NCBI GenBank assembly: GCA_037176845.1
Contig: JAYKXP010000020.1
Span: 496,001 to 560,000, forward strand
Direction of reading: 5' to 3'
DNA: 64,000 nt
Origin: Paramarasmius palmivorus
Taxonomy: Eukaryota > Basidiomycota > Agaricomycetes > Agaricales > Marasmiaceae
Within the stretch, counting starts at the first letter, position 1, and each line of letters begins with the position of its first letter. Under the pieces are notes generated by a model. It was not told the DNA's origin. It ran no database searches and worked only from the letters and a program-made list of their open reading frames with translations. The position numbers were made by a program, and so were the translations under genes. Below are positions 45,738 to 59,339 of the stretch, piece by piece.

Positions 45738-46403
45738 ACTATGGGTTGTTGATATGAGTACAAAGGCTCTGCGAAGTAGGATGCTGACGAAGTGTAGGGG
45801 ATTGCAGATAAGGATATGGGACTTGCTGTCTAGGCAGTCATCGAGTCAAAAATGCTGTTGAGGATGATGCGGTGATGTCTGTTGTGAACCAGTTCGTGAT
45901 GCAGAGACTTGATAACTTTTGACTTATGGTTGGCCATGATGCATGAGAGTTGGGTTTAGCTGGCCATGGCAGTGATCTTCTCGCTGACAGCGGGAAGAGG
46001 TAGCCGCACAAGTTCATAATGGTACCTATCTTACGCAAGCCTGACTGACGCCCGGTAAGAATATCTTCCCTTTACCAGTAAAGCAGATATCTGCTTTCCG
46101 CGCGGATCTCGATTGATTTTCGAGGTGGAGACGAAAACTTTCAAGTTTATTTGGGCTTGACTTACCCGCTTAGGTTGATGCCAACGGATAGCTTCGAATT
46201 CGAGTGCTCTATGTTATTGTGTAGCACTTGATTTTATCAAAACTCACCAAGCTCAGTTTGAATCTTACTGTCATCCATCGGCGCGGTACACAATCATAGT
46301 ATCATTGATGGAGTCCTTGGACAGAGGGGAGGATAGCTTTGGAATAACATTTAAATAAAAGCGCTAGCCCCAGCATCTTGGCGACGTATACCTTCTATCT
46401 AAC
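45738..46403. other. Divergent promoter region, hydrolase / desaturase 2
   Basis: 666 bp between the start codons of the alpha/beta hydrolase (-) and desaturase 2 (+), so they could share control. No gene was seen. Confidence 0.5.
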
Positions 46404-48017
46404 ATGCTAGCGCTGAGATCTCTCCTGGGAGATAGTCCGGAATACGAGCAAAGGAAGGGGTCCCCTTTCTATCCAACAGAGGTGACGTTCTTACTAAAAG
46501 GTTGAGCGCTGAGCGTTGAACTCACCAAGCGAATTAGGTCTCCCTTGCTCGCCTCCGCGCTGTGATTCCAAAAAAGCTGTATGAAAAGAGTACTCTCAAG
46601 GCTCTTTTGTACATTCTCCGCGATATATCGTTTCTCATGGTCTTCTATTGCCTTGCTCTGAATATCGACACATGCACCAACAATCTCGCTCAGTCGCATG
46701 GATTCCCTGAGATTATCGCCACGTTAATTCGGTGGACGCTCTGGTTTTTCTACTGGATTTGCCAAGGCATTGTAATGACGGGACTTTGGATTCTTGCTCA
46801 TGAGGCAGGACACGGATCATTGTCTCAGTACCAGATCATAAACCACCTCATTGGTTTCTCGCTGCATACGGTCCGTTCGGTCAATCCTGACATGAGCTTC
46901 GTTGACGTCGTTTCAGTTCCTTCTGGTACCTTTCTACTCGTGGAGGGCTACTCACCACGCCCATCATAAAGCAACCGGATCGGTGGAAAGAGACGAGAAC
47001 TTTATACCTCGCGAAAGAAGCAAATATGGTCTGCCCTGCAAATCCGAAGCCAAGGCAGCGGACTACCGTGAGGCTTTCGAAGAGACGCCGATATACACCC
47101 TTCTTCGAATGCTATTCATGCAATCACTCGGTTTGCAGTGCTACTTCTTCATGAACACTCTGGGATCGGCTAGATACCCTCCAGGAACGAATGTAAGTAA
47201 ATTGGAATACGACCCGGAATGCGACTTAATCTACTCCTTAGCATTTTAGTCTCTCCTCGCCACTTTTTAGACCCCATCAGCGCAAAGGCGTTCTCGCTTC
47301 CGATCTTGGAATCGTTTTCATGACTGGGTTGCTGTACCAGTGGTCACAGGCGGTAGGATATGCTGCATTCATCAAGTTGTATTTCATACCATATTTGGTA
47401 CGCGGCGCGTCTGTACATTTCTCTAAACGACTAAGAAGGACCCTTTTTAGTTCACAAACCATTGGATCGTAATGATAACCTTTCTTCATCATTCTGACCC
47501 CACCATACCACATTATCGGGATAAGAAGTGGACGTTTGTACGAGGCGCGCTCACAACAGTCGATCGACCATTCCTTGGCTGGGTTGGAAGATTCTTTTTT
47601 CACAACATCTCGCATGATCATGTTAGTAACAGACTAGTCTATGCTGGCATATATACTTTCTGCTAACATTCCTGTCGTAGATTGCGCACCACTTGTTTTC
47701 CTCTATTCCCTTCTGTAAGTCACAAGTCGAGCTTCGTTCATGCCTGACAATATGAATTCGTCTCGCCAGATAACCTACCTCAAGTAACAGAACATTTGAA
47801 GCATGTTTTGAAGGAGGACTATAACTACGATCCGTCGGTTTGTACAACCCATAATCTAGTTTTACTGTCTGACAAAGTCTTCATGTTGCAGAACGTTTTT
47901 CGCGCACTATACCGGTCGTTTACTGAATGCTGTTTTATTGAAGACGAAGGCGACATAGTCTTGTACATGAACAAATATGGTCACGCTGCCCGGTCGCTGG
48001 GCCATCAGTGTCGCTAG
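46404..48017 (+). CDS. FAD2-like fatty acid desaturase 2 (HEAGH variant)
   Basis: Paralog of the 42433 gene. Exon 1 MLALRSLLGDSPEYEQRKGS joins VSLARLRAVIPKKLYEKSTL. Box 1 is ILAHEAGHGSLSQY (Ala in place of Cys in HECGH); box 2 is THHAHH in SWRATHHAHHKATGSVERDE; TFLHHSDPTIPHYRDKKWTF and LTTVDRPFLGWVGRFFFHNI precede box 3 HDHIAHH (split by the intron 47623-47681). The C-terminus carries FRALYRSFTECCFIEDEGDI and ends at TAG 48015-48017. All eight metal-binding His residues are present, so it should be an active membrane di-iron enzyme. The divergent box 1 and the THPT-like region suggest a different regiospecificity or reaction (second desaturation or acetylenase-type); that is inference. Confidence 0.9.
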
Positions 48018-48189
48018 TGTATGATTTAGATGTCTGAATGTCGTCTCAGTTCCATGTCCAAGATTCTAGGGTATCACTATATATGAACACCAATTCCGAA
48101 CTTAATACCTCTACCATCCCGCTACCTTAAAAAGGAGCTTCAAGGAATTGGTCGGCAATTGAGGTCAAGAAACTGCCAGCAATTGTTAT

Positions 48190-50400
<2,211 letters not shown>

Positions 50401-51119
50401 CCTTGTTGGCCTAGAGTGATGTGGGTGCTCGAGAGGAATTGTGGACGTCTGTAGGGCACATTTGTGTTTTTAAGGAGAAGCAAGTGATTGCCTATGGCAG
50501 TTCCTGGCAGGGGCAAGTGGATTCGCTTCGGCTTTCAGGCTGAGATATCCGACGGCAACAACACGGGAACAAAATAAGCGCGCATGCCAAATAAATGTCA
50601 ACTGTCATCACTCACCAGTCGCCATCAACATCGCAAAAAAGTTTTACTCGACTCTCGTCTGGAAAAACCTTTATTTCAAACTGGCGATGGCCCATGTGGA
50701 GTAGCACTACAGCATTGGCAAGAAAGATTTCCGATTCCTCCTCCTCTCTAGAGCTCTTTGTGGCAAAAAATATAGCAGTTTCGTGGTACCTTCAGCCTGA
50801 AATGTGGACGGGCAAGATCTCTTCTTGCTGTTCATCTGTTCGCAATTTCAAACAGGATCATAGACGTTCCTGGATAAACATGTGTCTTGCTATCTCGGCG
50901 GACGGGAAACGCCTGGGCAATTGGTTACCGAAAATCTCTGTTTGATGGGGCGACAAATCTCATACTGTATTTGCAATCCCGACCAGCCCGATGTATCCGA
51001 CTCTTAACGGGTGCCTTTCGTCCTTTTTCCACCCTCCAAGTGGTCCTGACTTTCCCTTCCTGTCGTGTATGGGCTCGTAGGGTCGAAAGACTCTGAAACG
51101 ACTGCGCTTTGCTTGAAGC
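50401..51119. other. Divergent intergenic region
   Basis: About 720 bp between the esterase and a membrane protein gene. No gene recognised. Confidence 0.5.
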
Positions 51120-52594
51120 ATGCCTACCACGACAGAGATTTCTAATTATCTCAAGATTGCGGGTGCTTCCATCTACGCATTTGGTAAGATCTCTATGATA
51201 AAGCTCAGCTCGATCTCACCAAGCTCCTTACAGATTATCTACAAACCTTACCCGACGAGTACAAGTTCTGTGCGTGATACAACCGTTCTGACAATAGCCC
51301 ACTGATTCAGATTCCATTAGATCGAAGGCAGCCCGGTTTCCTTAGGCTCTCTTTGGCATGCTGGTTATTTATTGCAGTACGAGTATGTTTTCGCCCGCTT
51401 CCCTAACTGTTTCCGTGCTGATGTTTGGTTTTCCAGTATCTCGGGATGCTTGCTATACTTCTCGTATTAGTTGGCGGATTTTCGACTTCGTTCACTCAGA
51501 AAACATGCGAAGATTTTTTCCTTTCAGTACCGATCGCGAAGGCAAGGATTTACCACCTTGCAGTCATAATCAATGTATACCTTCTTACGCATGTTCTTTC
51601 TAGGTACTAGCTGCCGCTGCATCTCACTTCGTCTTCATCTATCGCACCTACGCAATCTGTGGTAGGGACAGGAAGATGCTCTACTTCCTTCTAGTAGTCG
51701 GTATCATCCTGAGCGCGGCCGAAATCATCTCGCCGGTCGTGGTGCCACGGAACGCTCTGCTGGGCAAGACGGGAAATTGCGTGTCTGACATTCACAAGGT
51801 GCAGTCGATAGTCAAACGAGGTCTACGTCAACTCAACAATACACTCAATAAGGGGACAACGAGCTGGATCCAATATTTAGTAACGTTCCTTCCTCGCCGA
51901 CGATCCCATATCTACTAACTATTCCTTATAGTGCATGGTCATTTTCGATGTGATTATCTTAGTCATTACTGGAAGACAGCTCTTTGGTGGCTTCCGGTCT
52001 GACTTCATGAAATTCTTATGGGAAAATCAAGTCGTGTATTTCCTGGCGGTTACAGTAGTGAATATCGGTGCGCGTTCTTGTCATTATCTTTTCCAAATTT
52101 CTCACGCCAACCCCTCGTAGTGAACCTCGTCTGGTTTATTGTACATAGCCACGATACCCAAGCCACAATGTTCGCAACGCTAGGGATGGCTGTAACTGCC
52201 ATCTTCTCGGCGCGCGTCAGTGAGTCGACGTTTGCTTATCTTTGCTGGAAAATGAATGATAAACGCTAAATTTTCCTAGTCCTGGATCCTATGCGTGTCG
52301 GTGGCTCTGCGCCTAATACTAGCGTGAGCTCAGGACCTCGGGCCTACTCAAATGGCCCTCTTCGCTTCGGCGTTGTCGACCCGGAATTAGGAAGCACTGC
52401 GACGGATCATCGGATGACGAGAGTTGTGAGTGCATGCCTTTAAAACTAGGAAACGCCTCTCATGACGTTCTCCTCTTTAGCGACCGGTTGAGAGTATTCA
52501 AATCCAAAAAGATATCTTTGAGGTGGTCGATAGGGAAGACGATTGGCCGGCTAAAGTTCCTCCTTCACCTCGAAGTACTTCACATAGAAGCTGA
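51120..52594 (+). CDS. Multi-pass membrane protein, DUF6533-like group
   Basis: The spliced frame begins MPTTTEISNYLKIAGASIYA, joining FDYLQTLPDEYKFYRRQPGF. Helices include LSLACWLFIAVRYLGMLAIL, LLVLVGGFSTSFT, VLAAAASHFVFIYRTYAICG, MLYFLLVVGIILSAAEI, CMVIFDVIILVITGRQLFGG, VVYFLAVTVVNI and ATLGMAVTAIFSARVI. The cytosolic C-terminus starts near LDPMRVGG, is Ser/Pro/Gly-rich, and ends RSTSHRS. The YDYLxTLPxEYxF and RTYAI signatures are those of uncharacterised agaric seven-helix proteins related to DUF6533. The function is unknown. Six to seven introns are predicted. Confidence 0.75.
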
Positions 52595-53130
52595 ACATTC
52601 AACGTTCAACATTTCCTTACATACCCTTTCTCTGTCATTATGTCAATGGGTTTTGGTGTTGAATTGTGGTTAGAGTTACTATGTGTAGACTTTCTCGATG
52701 TTTAGATGTCGTGTATATATACCTGAACTGTGTGTCTTCACTTGGGAACTTCAATTGAAAGTTTGGACGGAGACACTCTTAGCGTTATTGAGGCGGCAGG
52801 TTGGAGCAGTGAAACAAGCGCCGGTTGCGAATCAACTTCTTTCTCAACCAACACCAGGCACTACTATGTATTACGACCCTAGTCTCCCCTAGGCAGACTT
52901 ATACCCACCGTGACGATGCAGGCATGTACGTTACTGTATTACGACCCTCGAAAACCCTTGAATCGTCGCTGCTACTGTTGCACTCAAGCTGCTCTAATTG
53001 GCTCTGATGTCATTGATACCGCTACGATTGGAGCAAATATCCACTTTTAGGTGTCGTGAATGTCTATCAACCCTCTCCAGCCCTCTCCCTGAACCGGATA
53101 TCCGCTATAGCATCGCTTGAGAGATGGATC
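52595..53130. other. Spacer upstream of the dienelactone hydrolase gene
   Basis: About 540 bp. A TATTACGACCCT unit occurs twice (near 52869 and 52936). No gene seen. Confidence 0.5.
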
Positions 53131-54259
53131 ATGGGCTTTTGCAGAGACTGTATCAGATGTAAGCACAATAGCCATACTTCCAACACACTTCAGACCTTTT
53201 CACTAATCCAGAACTTAGGTGTCGTCCACGAGGGCATTCCCAGAGGTATACCTGTTCGATGACCATACACCACCAGTCTAGTCTGACATGGACGTAACGA
53301 AGGCAAATGGGAGAGGATCAGTGAAGTGGACTGCTATGTCGGTACTCCCGAAGGCGAATACCCCAGAGACAAGGTTCTGCTCTACTTGGCCGACATCTTT
53401 GGACCTCAGCTTGCCAATGCTCAGGTGTGCGTCTATTGGATCATTTTCATATCATTAGGCTTTGCTCAATGTTCTATAGCTTCCTGTTGATAGCTTTGCA
53501 GACAATGGGTTCAAAGTTAGTCTTGGTGCATGTATTTTTTTTATGGCCGGCGATTTAATGATCATCTCCAGACCATTGCACCAGACCATCTCAATAGCGA
53601 CCCTATTCCTGCGGATGTGATGATTGGCTTAAGTCTCGAGGATATCGAGCTTTTGGGGATGCTCATACGATATTTGTACCCCAGGAAGACTCTAATATCT
53701 CGAAGTGGTTCGTTGATCATACCCCAGAGCAGACTAGACCTCCGCTCGACAAGGTCATCGCAGCGTTGAAGAAAGAGGGTGTCACGGCATTTGGTGCAAC
53801 TGGGTATTGCTTTGGAGGTGCGTATTACGGTTCACCGCTGCGATGCATGCGTTCATCGTATCTTGTTACAGGGCGCTACGTCTTTGACCTAGCCTTTGAT
53901 AACATTATCACTGCTGGCACAGTCTCTCACCCTTCCCTTCTCAAAGTTCCCGACGACCTTCCACTACGATATTGACACGTCTTTGTCGATTGTAACCTCA
54001 TGCTCTTTAGCAATATGTCTCCACCTCCAAGGCACGGCTCCTCATCAACTCATGCACTATCGATAAGGTGTTTCCCCCGGAGGCTCAAGCCGAGGCCGAT
54101 GAAGTATCCAAGGATTTTGTACCTGGATATAAGAGAGAGTACTTCGACGGATGTGTGCACGGTTTTGCTGTTCGTGGTGATTCGACCGACCCTCAAGTGA
54201 AAGCGGGGAGAGAGGGTGCTTTTAAAAGTATCGTAAAGTGGATGATAGAATATTTGTAA
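53131..54259 (+). CDS. Dienelactone hydrolase family protein
   Basis: Start MGFCRDCIR joined to GVVHEGIPRG, the family's N-terminal Cys/His-containing signature (xxCxDCxxGxxHEGxPxG). Then come ISEVDCYVGTPEGEYPRDKV, LLYLADIFGP, DSFADNGFKTIAPDHLNSDP, VIAALKKEGVTAFGATGYCF followed by GG (nucleophile Cys in GYCFGG), LLINSCTIDKVFPPEA (triad Asp) and FDGCVHGFAVRGD (triad His). The end is IVKWMIEYL at TAA 54257-54259. The cytosolic Cys-Asp-His hydrolase opens lactone or other ester rings in aromatic catabolism or detoxification. It lies only 180 bp upstream of MFS copy D on the same strand, suggesting a functional pairing of hydrolase and organic-acid transporter (inference). Exons in the middle (53400-53640) are short, and one border there is uncertain. 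Confidence 0.88.
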
Positions 54260-54364
54260 ACCTCCTTGTACAATCACGCAGAGAAAAATGTTTGGCACTT
54301 CAAGTTAGATGTTTTCAGGTTTGAGCCTAGGCGCTTAAAAATCGAAGCGGTTACTGTATCAAAG

Positions 54365-54373
54365 TCGAGTCAT
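54365..54373 (+). promoter_or_regulatory. TCGAGTCAT element upstream of MFS copy D
   Basis: Exact 9-mer shared with copies B and C although this gene lies 34 kb away, 72 bp before the start codon. Confidence 0.4.
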
Positions 54374-54396
54374 AACCTGAGCCTCCACTTTCACCC

Positions 54397-54404
54397 TATA
54401 AAAG
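54397..54404 (+). promoter_or_regulatory. TATA box of MFS copy D
   Basis: TATAAAAG, 40 bp upstream of the chosen ATG (54437) and 24 bp downstream of the TCGAGTCAT element. The short distance implies a very short 5' UTR. Confidence 0.45.
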
Positions 54405-54436
54405 AATCCAAAAGTCAAGAGTGCTATGGGTCCATT

Positions 54437-56239
54437 ATGGCTGATACACTCGAACTTGCTCGCCAAATACCTTTACCTTCGTCCTGTTCTACTCTCGCGC
54501 TCGAGGTCGAAGAAGACCAGTCCACTCGCGTGAACGAATCATCGTTACCACCAGTGGACGAAGGATTTCAAGCCTGGACATTCGTATGTGACTCATCTCC
54601 CTGCTCAGAACACGCTTTTAATATCCGAACAGTTGTCTGCCGCTTTTCTGGTCGAAGCTATTGTGTGGGGTTTTCCTAATTCGTTTGGTGTTTTCCTTGA
54701 AGGTGTGTTCACTACCCGTCGAGTATTAAGCTGAAGCTAATGGCAACGTACAGCTTATCTGAAGGATCCTGAGTACACTAAACAGGAGAACCCCACAAGT
54801 TTACTACCGTTGATTGGCCCGCTGTCGTCTGGAATCATATACTGCTTGGGACCCTTCATAAACCTCTTCATCACTCGATTCCCTTTTCATCGAAGGAACG
54901 TTATGTGGCTTGGAGTGCTTTGTTGCTGGACGTCGCTCTTTGGTGCCAGTTATACTACCAAAGTATATGTCTTTCTTTCTCATCAGGCCTTTTACTAAGG
55001 GGATCGAATAGCTTCAATTGCTGGTCATCTTGCAGGGTGCGTTGTACGCGGTCGGGGGAGGTGAGCACTCTTTTGAGATCCATGTCGTTCTACTGGTCAT
55101 GTCCTTCGTATGAAAACAGCACTTCTCTATTACCCGTGCATCTCATACTTGTCCGAGTGGTTCGTTCGTCGTCGTGGACTGGCCAATGGCATCATCTTTG
55201 CTGGTGCATTCACAATCTATTCATTGTCTTTCGACTCAATGCTAAAGATGTATTTCAACTCTAGGCACCTCCGCTGGAGGTCTCATACTTCCCCTTATTC
55301 TTCCGCTTCTCATATCCTCCAATGGCCCAGCGAAAGCTCTTCGCATCTTGTCGATTGTGATTTTAGCGCTCCTGGTGCCTATCCTCCCTCTAGTCAAAGG
55401 GAGACTACCCGAACTGCGATCATCTCGCGCTCGTCTATCGGGTCGAAGAAGGCTGGTTGAAAGAGATCTGTCCAAAAACACGGCTATTTGGATAGTTCTG
55501 GCCGCGAACACATTTCAAGGGTTCGGTTATTTTGTACCAATCCTTTGGTTACCAAGTAAGTTCCCAGCTTCATGCACACTTCTGGTCTGCTCACTAATGG
55601 TATTATTAGCCTTCGCAAGCGCGTTAAGTATCAACACCACTAACGCCTCAGTCGCTCTTGCCATGCTGAACGGCGCATCTGTAGTCGGACGTTTGTCCCT
55701 AGGCTACCTCTCCGATAAACTCAATCCGTGGACTCTTGCCATGTCTACGCTGTTATTCACGTCTATTACCACGTTCATCTTGTGGGGCGTTCTGTCGTCT
55801 ACGTTTGCAGGCCTGATGTGTTTTGGTGTGGCATATGGCCTATTGGCAGGTGGATGGAGTAGTCTTTGGACGGGATTCATTAGGGGAATCGGTATTACGC
55901 GCAAGTTGCTTTATGTTCTCGTACGTGGCCAACGCTAATGTCTTGTTCTTTCGGTCATCAGAGGACGACCCCTTACGCTCGACCACACTCCTCGGATACT
56001 TTATGTTCTCTAGAGGCATTGGGAACATCCTCTCAACGCCTATATCAACTGCGTTATCCTCCAACTCCGGCTCCAACTCTTCTTCGCCGGTCAATGACTC
56101 GCGCGTGCGCTTGGGGTTCGACGTGGATAATGGAAAGTACGAAAAGATGATTTTGTATGTTGGGACTTGTTTTGTTGGCGCAGCTATCGTCAGTCTGGTG
56201 GGCTGGGTGATGGATAAGAAGCGAACCAGGGGAAGTTGA
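54437..56239 (+). CDS. MFS transporter, monocarboxylate-like, dispersed copy D
   Basis: Eight exons at the same positions as tandem copies A-C. The N-terminus MADTLELARQIPLPSSCSTL matches copy C for its first 14 residues. Landmarks are NESSLPPVDEGFQAWTF, IVWGFPNSFGVFLE, AYLKDPEYTKQ, VRRRGLANGIIFAG, a diverged central loop (SGRRRLVERDLSKNTAIW instead of APARMMFGEKAWLTN), NTFQGFGYFVPI, LNGASVVGRLSLGYLSDKLN, LAGGWSSLWTGFIRGIGI, SRGIGNILSTPIST and a basic tail before TGA 56237-56239. It appears intact. Its central loop, which often influences trafficking in MFS proteins, is the most different part, so it may have a different cargo or location. Confidence 0.92.
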
Positions 56240-57031
56240 AGTAATTCAGCCGGCCCGAGATGCTTCGTTAGGGTAGCCGAGGTAAAGTATTCCCCATTTT
56301 TCTACTCTTTCTAGTATAGTAAGTACCGCTGCAAATCTCCCGAGGTCGAGATTAAATCATTTTCGACCCATGCACTTTAAACGACACATGTACAGCAAAG
56401 CCAGCGTTCCTGTTCTTGCAAGAAAGTCAACTTTAGCTCCTTTCACAACCTTTCCACTCCTCAAAATACAGGAAGGTGCAAGTCAAGTAATCAATCTCGG
56501 GAACTTGGCACCTCATCGACGTCAAAGACATGACAGGCATCAAAAGATCTGATTCTGGATTACCTGGTCCCATGTACGCGTCGGGTCACTGCGAAGGGCC
56601 TCCCAGCGCTGGCACAAAGCATCCGCGATAGCTCTTTACAACAATTGTCTAAACTTGACCTCGCCATACGTAGTGCTGGACCACTCCTCAATACTTGAAT
56701 GCTACTCACTTTGGCCATTGCTGATGTTCGACTCCATGGTCGACTCTTACTTCCGAACAAGCCGCCAGGTCCAAGCATTGGTTCTACTACTGTATGCCAC
56801 AAGAGTGAGCTACAAAAGCGGCACTCCAGCACACTTTTCGTCACCAACATGGAGTCTCGACCCTTTCCCTCTTGCTACTATCGCAGCGATGGGTGCATAC
56901 AATTCTCTCTCTCGTTACTCGATTCGATCAGCACTGATACCTCCTCCAGGTGGCCACACCCAGAACTTTGTCCTTCCCCGGTCTCTGACGAGCTGCTACT
57001 GGTGGCGAGCTTGATTCATGAAGAAGTAACG
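56240..57031. other. Intergenic region
   Basis: About 790 bp with no strong coding reading. A 166-codon plus frame (56699-57199) crosses it but is unfamiliar before 57032. Confidence 0.45.
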
Positions 57032-57274
57032 ATGGCGCGGGCTCGGGTGGCCTCCCAGTCTATAAAAAAGGAGCCTGAGCCATCGAAACTTCCAGCCCCG
57101 AGCCCCAATATCAGTAAGAAAACGGCCACTTCGAAGATTCGAAAGAAAAAGGAAAAAAGTATTAGGTACGTGGTGATCCTGGTGTTCTTGCGTCGTTGAT
57201 ATCAACGTGTTGATTCCAGCACTCCATCCACTGGTGCCGCCCGCCGCCTAACGAAGCTTGCGACAAGATTATAG
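57032..57274 (+). CDS. Possible small basic protein (hypothetical)
   Basis: From ATG 57032 the frame reads MARARVASQSIKKEPEPSKL, continues Pro/Ser/Lys-rich, reaches a strongly basic SKIRKKKEKSI, and then meets a good intron (57165-57219, gtacgt...ttccag). Splicing gives STPSTGAARRLTKLATRL before TAG 57272-57274, a product of about 62 residues. The composition resembles a nuclear or nucleic-acid-binding tail. I do not recognise a family. It could be the 3' end of a longer gene starting upstream (a Met at 56699 is in frame) or a fortuitous frame. Confidence 0.3.
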
Positions 57275-57745
57275 GCTGATGCGAATTATATGTACAATGA
57301 AATGCACTTGTATAATCATCGATGGAATGATCAATGAACCGGTAGTATCTACAGTGAACACCTGGACGGTGGATAGAGACGTGTTTGAAGACTACTGGAC
57401 CCTGGTTTTGGTTGCTTGACAATGGTGTGGGGCTTCTGTAACTGTCCATGTCACTCCTTCGAGCTTTAGATATAGACCGCACTTTGAACGTCTTTGAGTA
57501 CGAGATCTCATTGACAGTGCCCCCAACATATAGCTGGATGTCGGCATTGGGCGAATTCCGAAAAACCCGGCTTAGTAATATCAACTCCCTGCATCGAGGC
57601 CATCACAACCTCCCAAAGCTGAACAAGCTCATTGCACACTCAGCGTACCCAGGATCCAGACTCAAGCAATGACTAACGAAGACGCGACAAATAATCGCTA
57701 ATATCGTCACTAAATACAACATTACAAGCCCGTCATTCGTTTTTC
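57275..57745. other. Intergenic 3' of the aegerolysin gene
   Basis: About 470 bp, no gene recognised. Confidence 0.45.
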
Positions 57746-58328
57746 TTACTCCTCTGACTCTGTAAGTACCCGAATAAGTCGAAGCTTGTCTACCGTATGC
57801 AAGTAGGTCACTCACCGCTCTTTCCAACCCTCTTCAAGAGTTCGACATATATGGTTCCAAGTGCACCGCTATTAAGATTCTGGCCTCGATACTCCACAAT
57901 CCAATTAGAGTTGGTGCCGCTGACAGTCCAAGTGTTCCTTTTACTGCCCCAAGGACAATCCCAGTAAAAGTGACGAATAACCCTGTCTCCGTCATCAGCA
58001 TCGCACAGGTCAAATCGACCTTCTGTTCCGGAAGGACTGTGCGCTCGGCCACATGCGTTAAGCTGAAGTCTCTGGTCGGGTCTGATGATCTGACCCTCAA
58101 ACTGGTCTCTGCTAAGTTCCTTGTCCTTATCTCCTGTTATTCAAGTCAATCGCCGACACCAGGCTAGTAACCAAGCTAGTAGCACTCACCGTCAGCATGG
58201 AGCTTCCCCCACAGAACTTGAAGGTTCTTTAGTCTCACGTTGCCGCTGCCAACGTTGTGCATGATGATAATAACCCATTGGGCATACGCACGAGGGATAT
58301 TGGCGGCGTCGGCGGCATCGGATTCCAT
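57746..58328 (-). CDS. Aegerolysin (pleurotolysin-A/ostreolysin-like)
   Basis: Three exons, about 155 residues. The single-domain beta-sandwich family signature is clear: AYAQWVIIIMHNVGSG near the N-terminus, LWGKLHADG at the first intron, the Cys-containing LNACGR, and the hallmark RHFYWDCPWGSKRNTW followed by VEYRGQNLNSGALGTI. Aegerolysins bind membrane lipids (sphingomyelin/cholesterol domains or ceramide phosphoethanolamine) and, with a MACPF partner, form the A component of a two-part pore-former. No signal peptide is visible, which is normal for the family. The chain is slightly longer than the usual about 137 residues at both ends. It is divergent from the MACPF gene, starts 1 kb apart. 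Confidence 0.95.
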
Positions 58329-59339
58329 AGTAGAGATGTGGTGAGTCTTGGTCTTGACGAGAGTGGGCGATACTTAAGATATTGGCTTTATAGGTCACCT
58401 CATAGGCGTAGGTTTCAGTGACAATATAATGTCACAAATCCATATATTACCTCGTATGGCCTCTCAGTCTCTGTAAACCCCGATAACGAACTGACCCCTT
58501 GACATATGACTTGATGTGTTTCCCCGAAGCGAATAGAGCTCGAGAATACCTTTGCTTCATCTCGTCGCACTGGCTTGCGAAGGTCACTGAGCACCGACTT
58601 TGGTGCGGAGTGACCGCATATTCGCTTAATATCGTCATATGGATCCTATGACCGGGGCAACATGACCCGGCATAATAATGATAATACGTAGATCTGTATT
58701 CGACTTCTCATCTTCTTCAAGGTTCAGGTAATCATGACTTTGCATTCTTTCCGAAAAGAACCTGAAAGTTAACAACACAGGGGCCGCAGATGAACTCGAG
58801 ATCAAATCACAGGACGTGCAGAATTTCTGGTTTTAGACGTTCCTGGAGCGCATGCAAATATGAAAGGTGAATATGTACGTTTCTAGAGGGTGGCGTCATC
58901 TATTCTCGAGTGTACCCGGTGTTAGTCGTTCGCGCAATGTACCGAGCCGAAATATCGCTGGTTCTAGGGTGTAACTTGGGTAAGAGAAGCACGACTCGAC
59001 ATTTGCTCTCATATCTCGAGGGTCCTGTCATTACTCAAAGCCACCGGTCAAATTACGACCTCGAGCTCATGACTTGAGCTCGATGTCTTACTTCGCTTTG
59101 AGACAAAACGAATGCCTCTGGCAGATGTTCTACGTCGCTATAGTAGTTTAACGTTACAATTCTTGGAAGTACGTCGTCCTCCGGGGCACAACGTCCGAGA
59201 AGTAAGCTTCCATTTCAAACCTTTGACTAACCATGCGATCAGAGCCTGAAGGATGAGAAGCCAAAGCCTCTTAAATACCAAGTACCAATCTCACCTTTTG
59301 GACCATTCTCATCCCGTTATTTCTTCGCAAGTTCGAACA
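58329..59339. promoter_or_regulatory. Shared divergent promoter of the aegerolysin and MACPF genes, rich in CTCGAG
   Basis: 1,011 bp. The hexamer CTCGAG occurs at 58539, 58795, 58905, 59015 and 59060, where about 0.25 would be expected by chance at equal base use. Three of the spacings are 110, 110 and 45 bp. No gene seen. These may be sites for a regulator controlling both genes; the identity of any such factor is unknown. Confidence 0.45.
59061..59083. promoter_or_regulatory. 9-bp-arm palindrome in the shared toxin-pair promoter
   Basis: Perfect inverted repeat TCGAGCTCA / TGAGCTCGA separated by TGACT, 257 bp upstream of the MACPF start. It overlaps one of the CTCGAG copies. It could be a binding site for a dimeric regulator. 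Confidence 0.4.
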
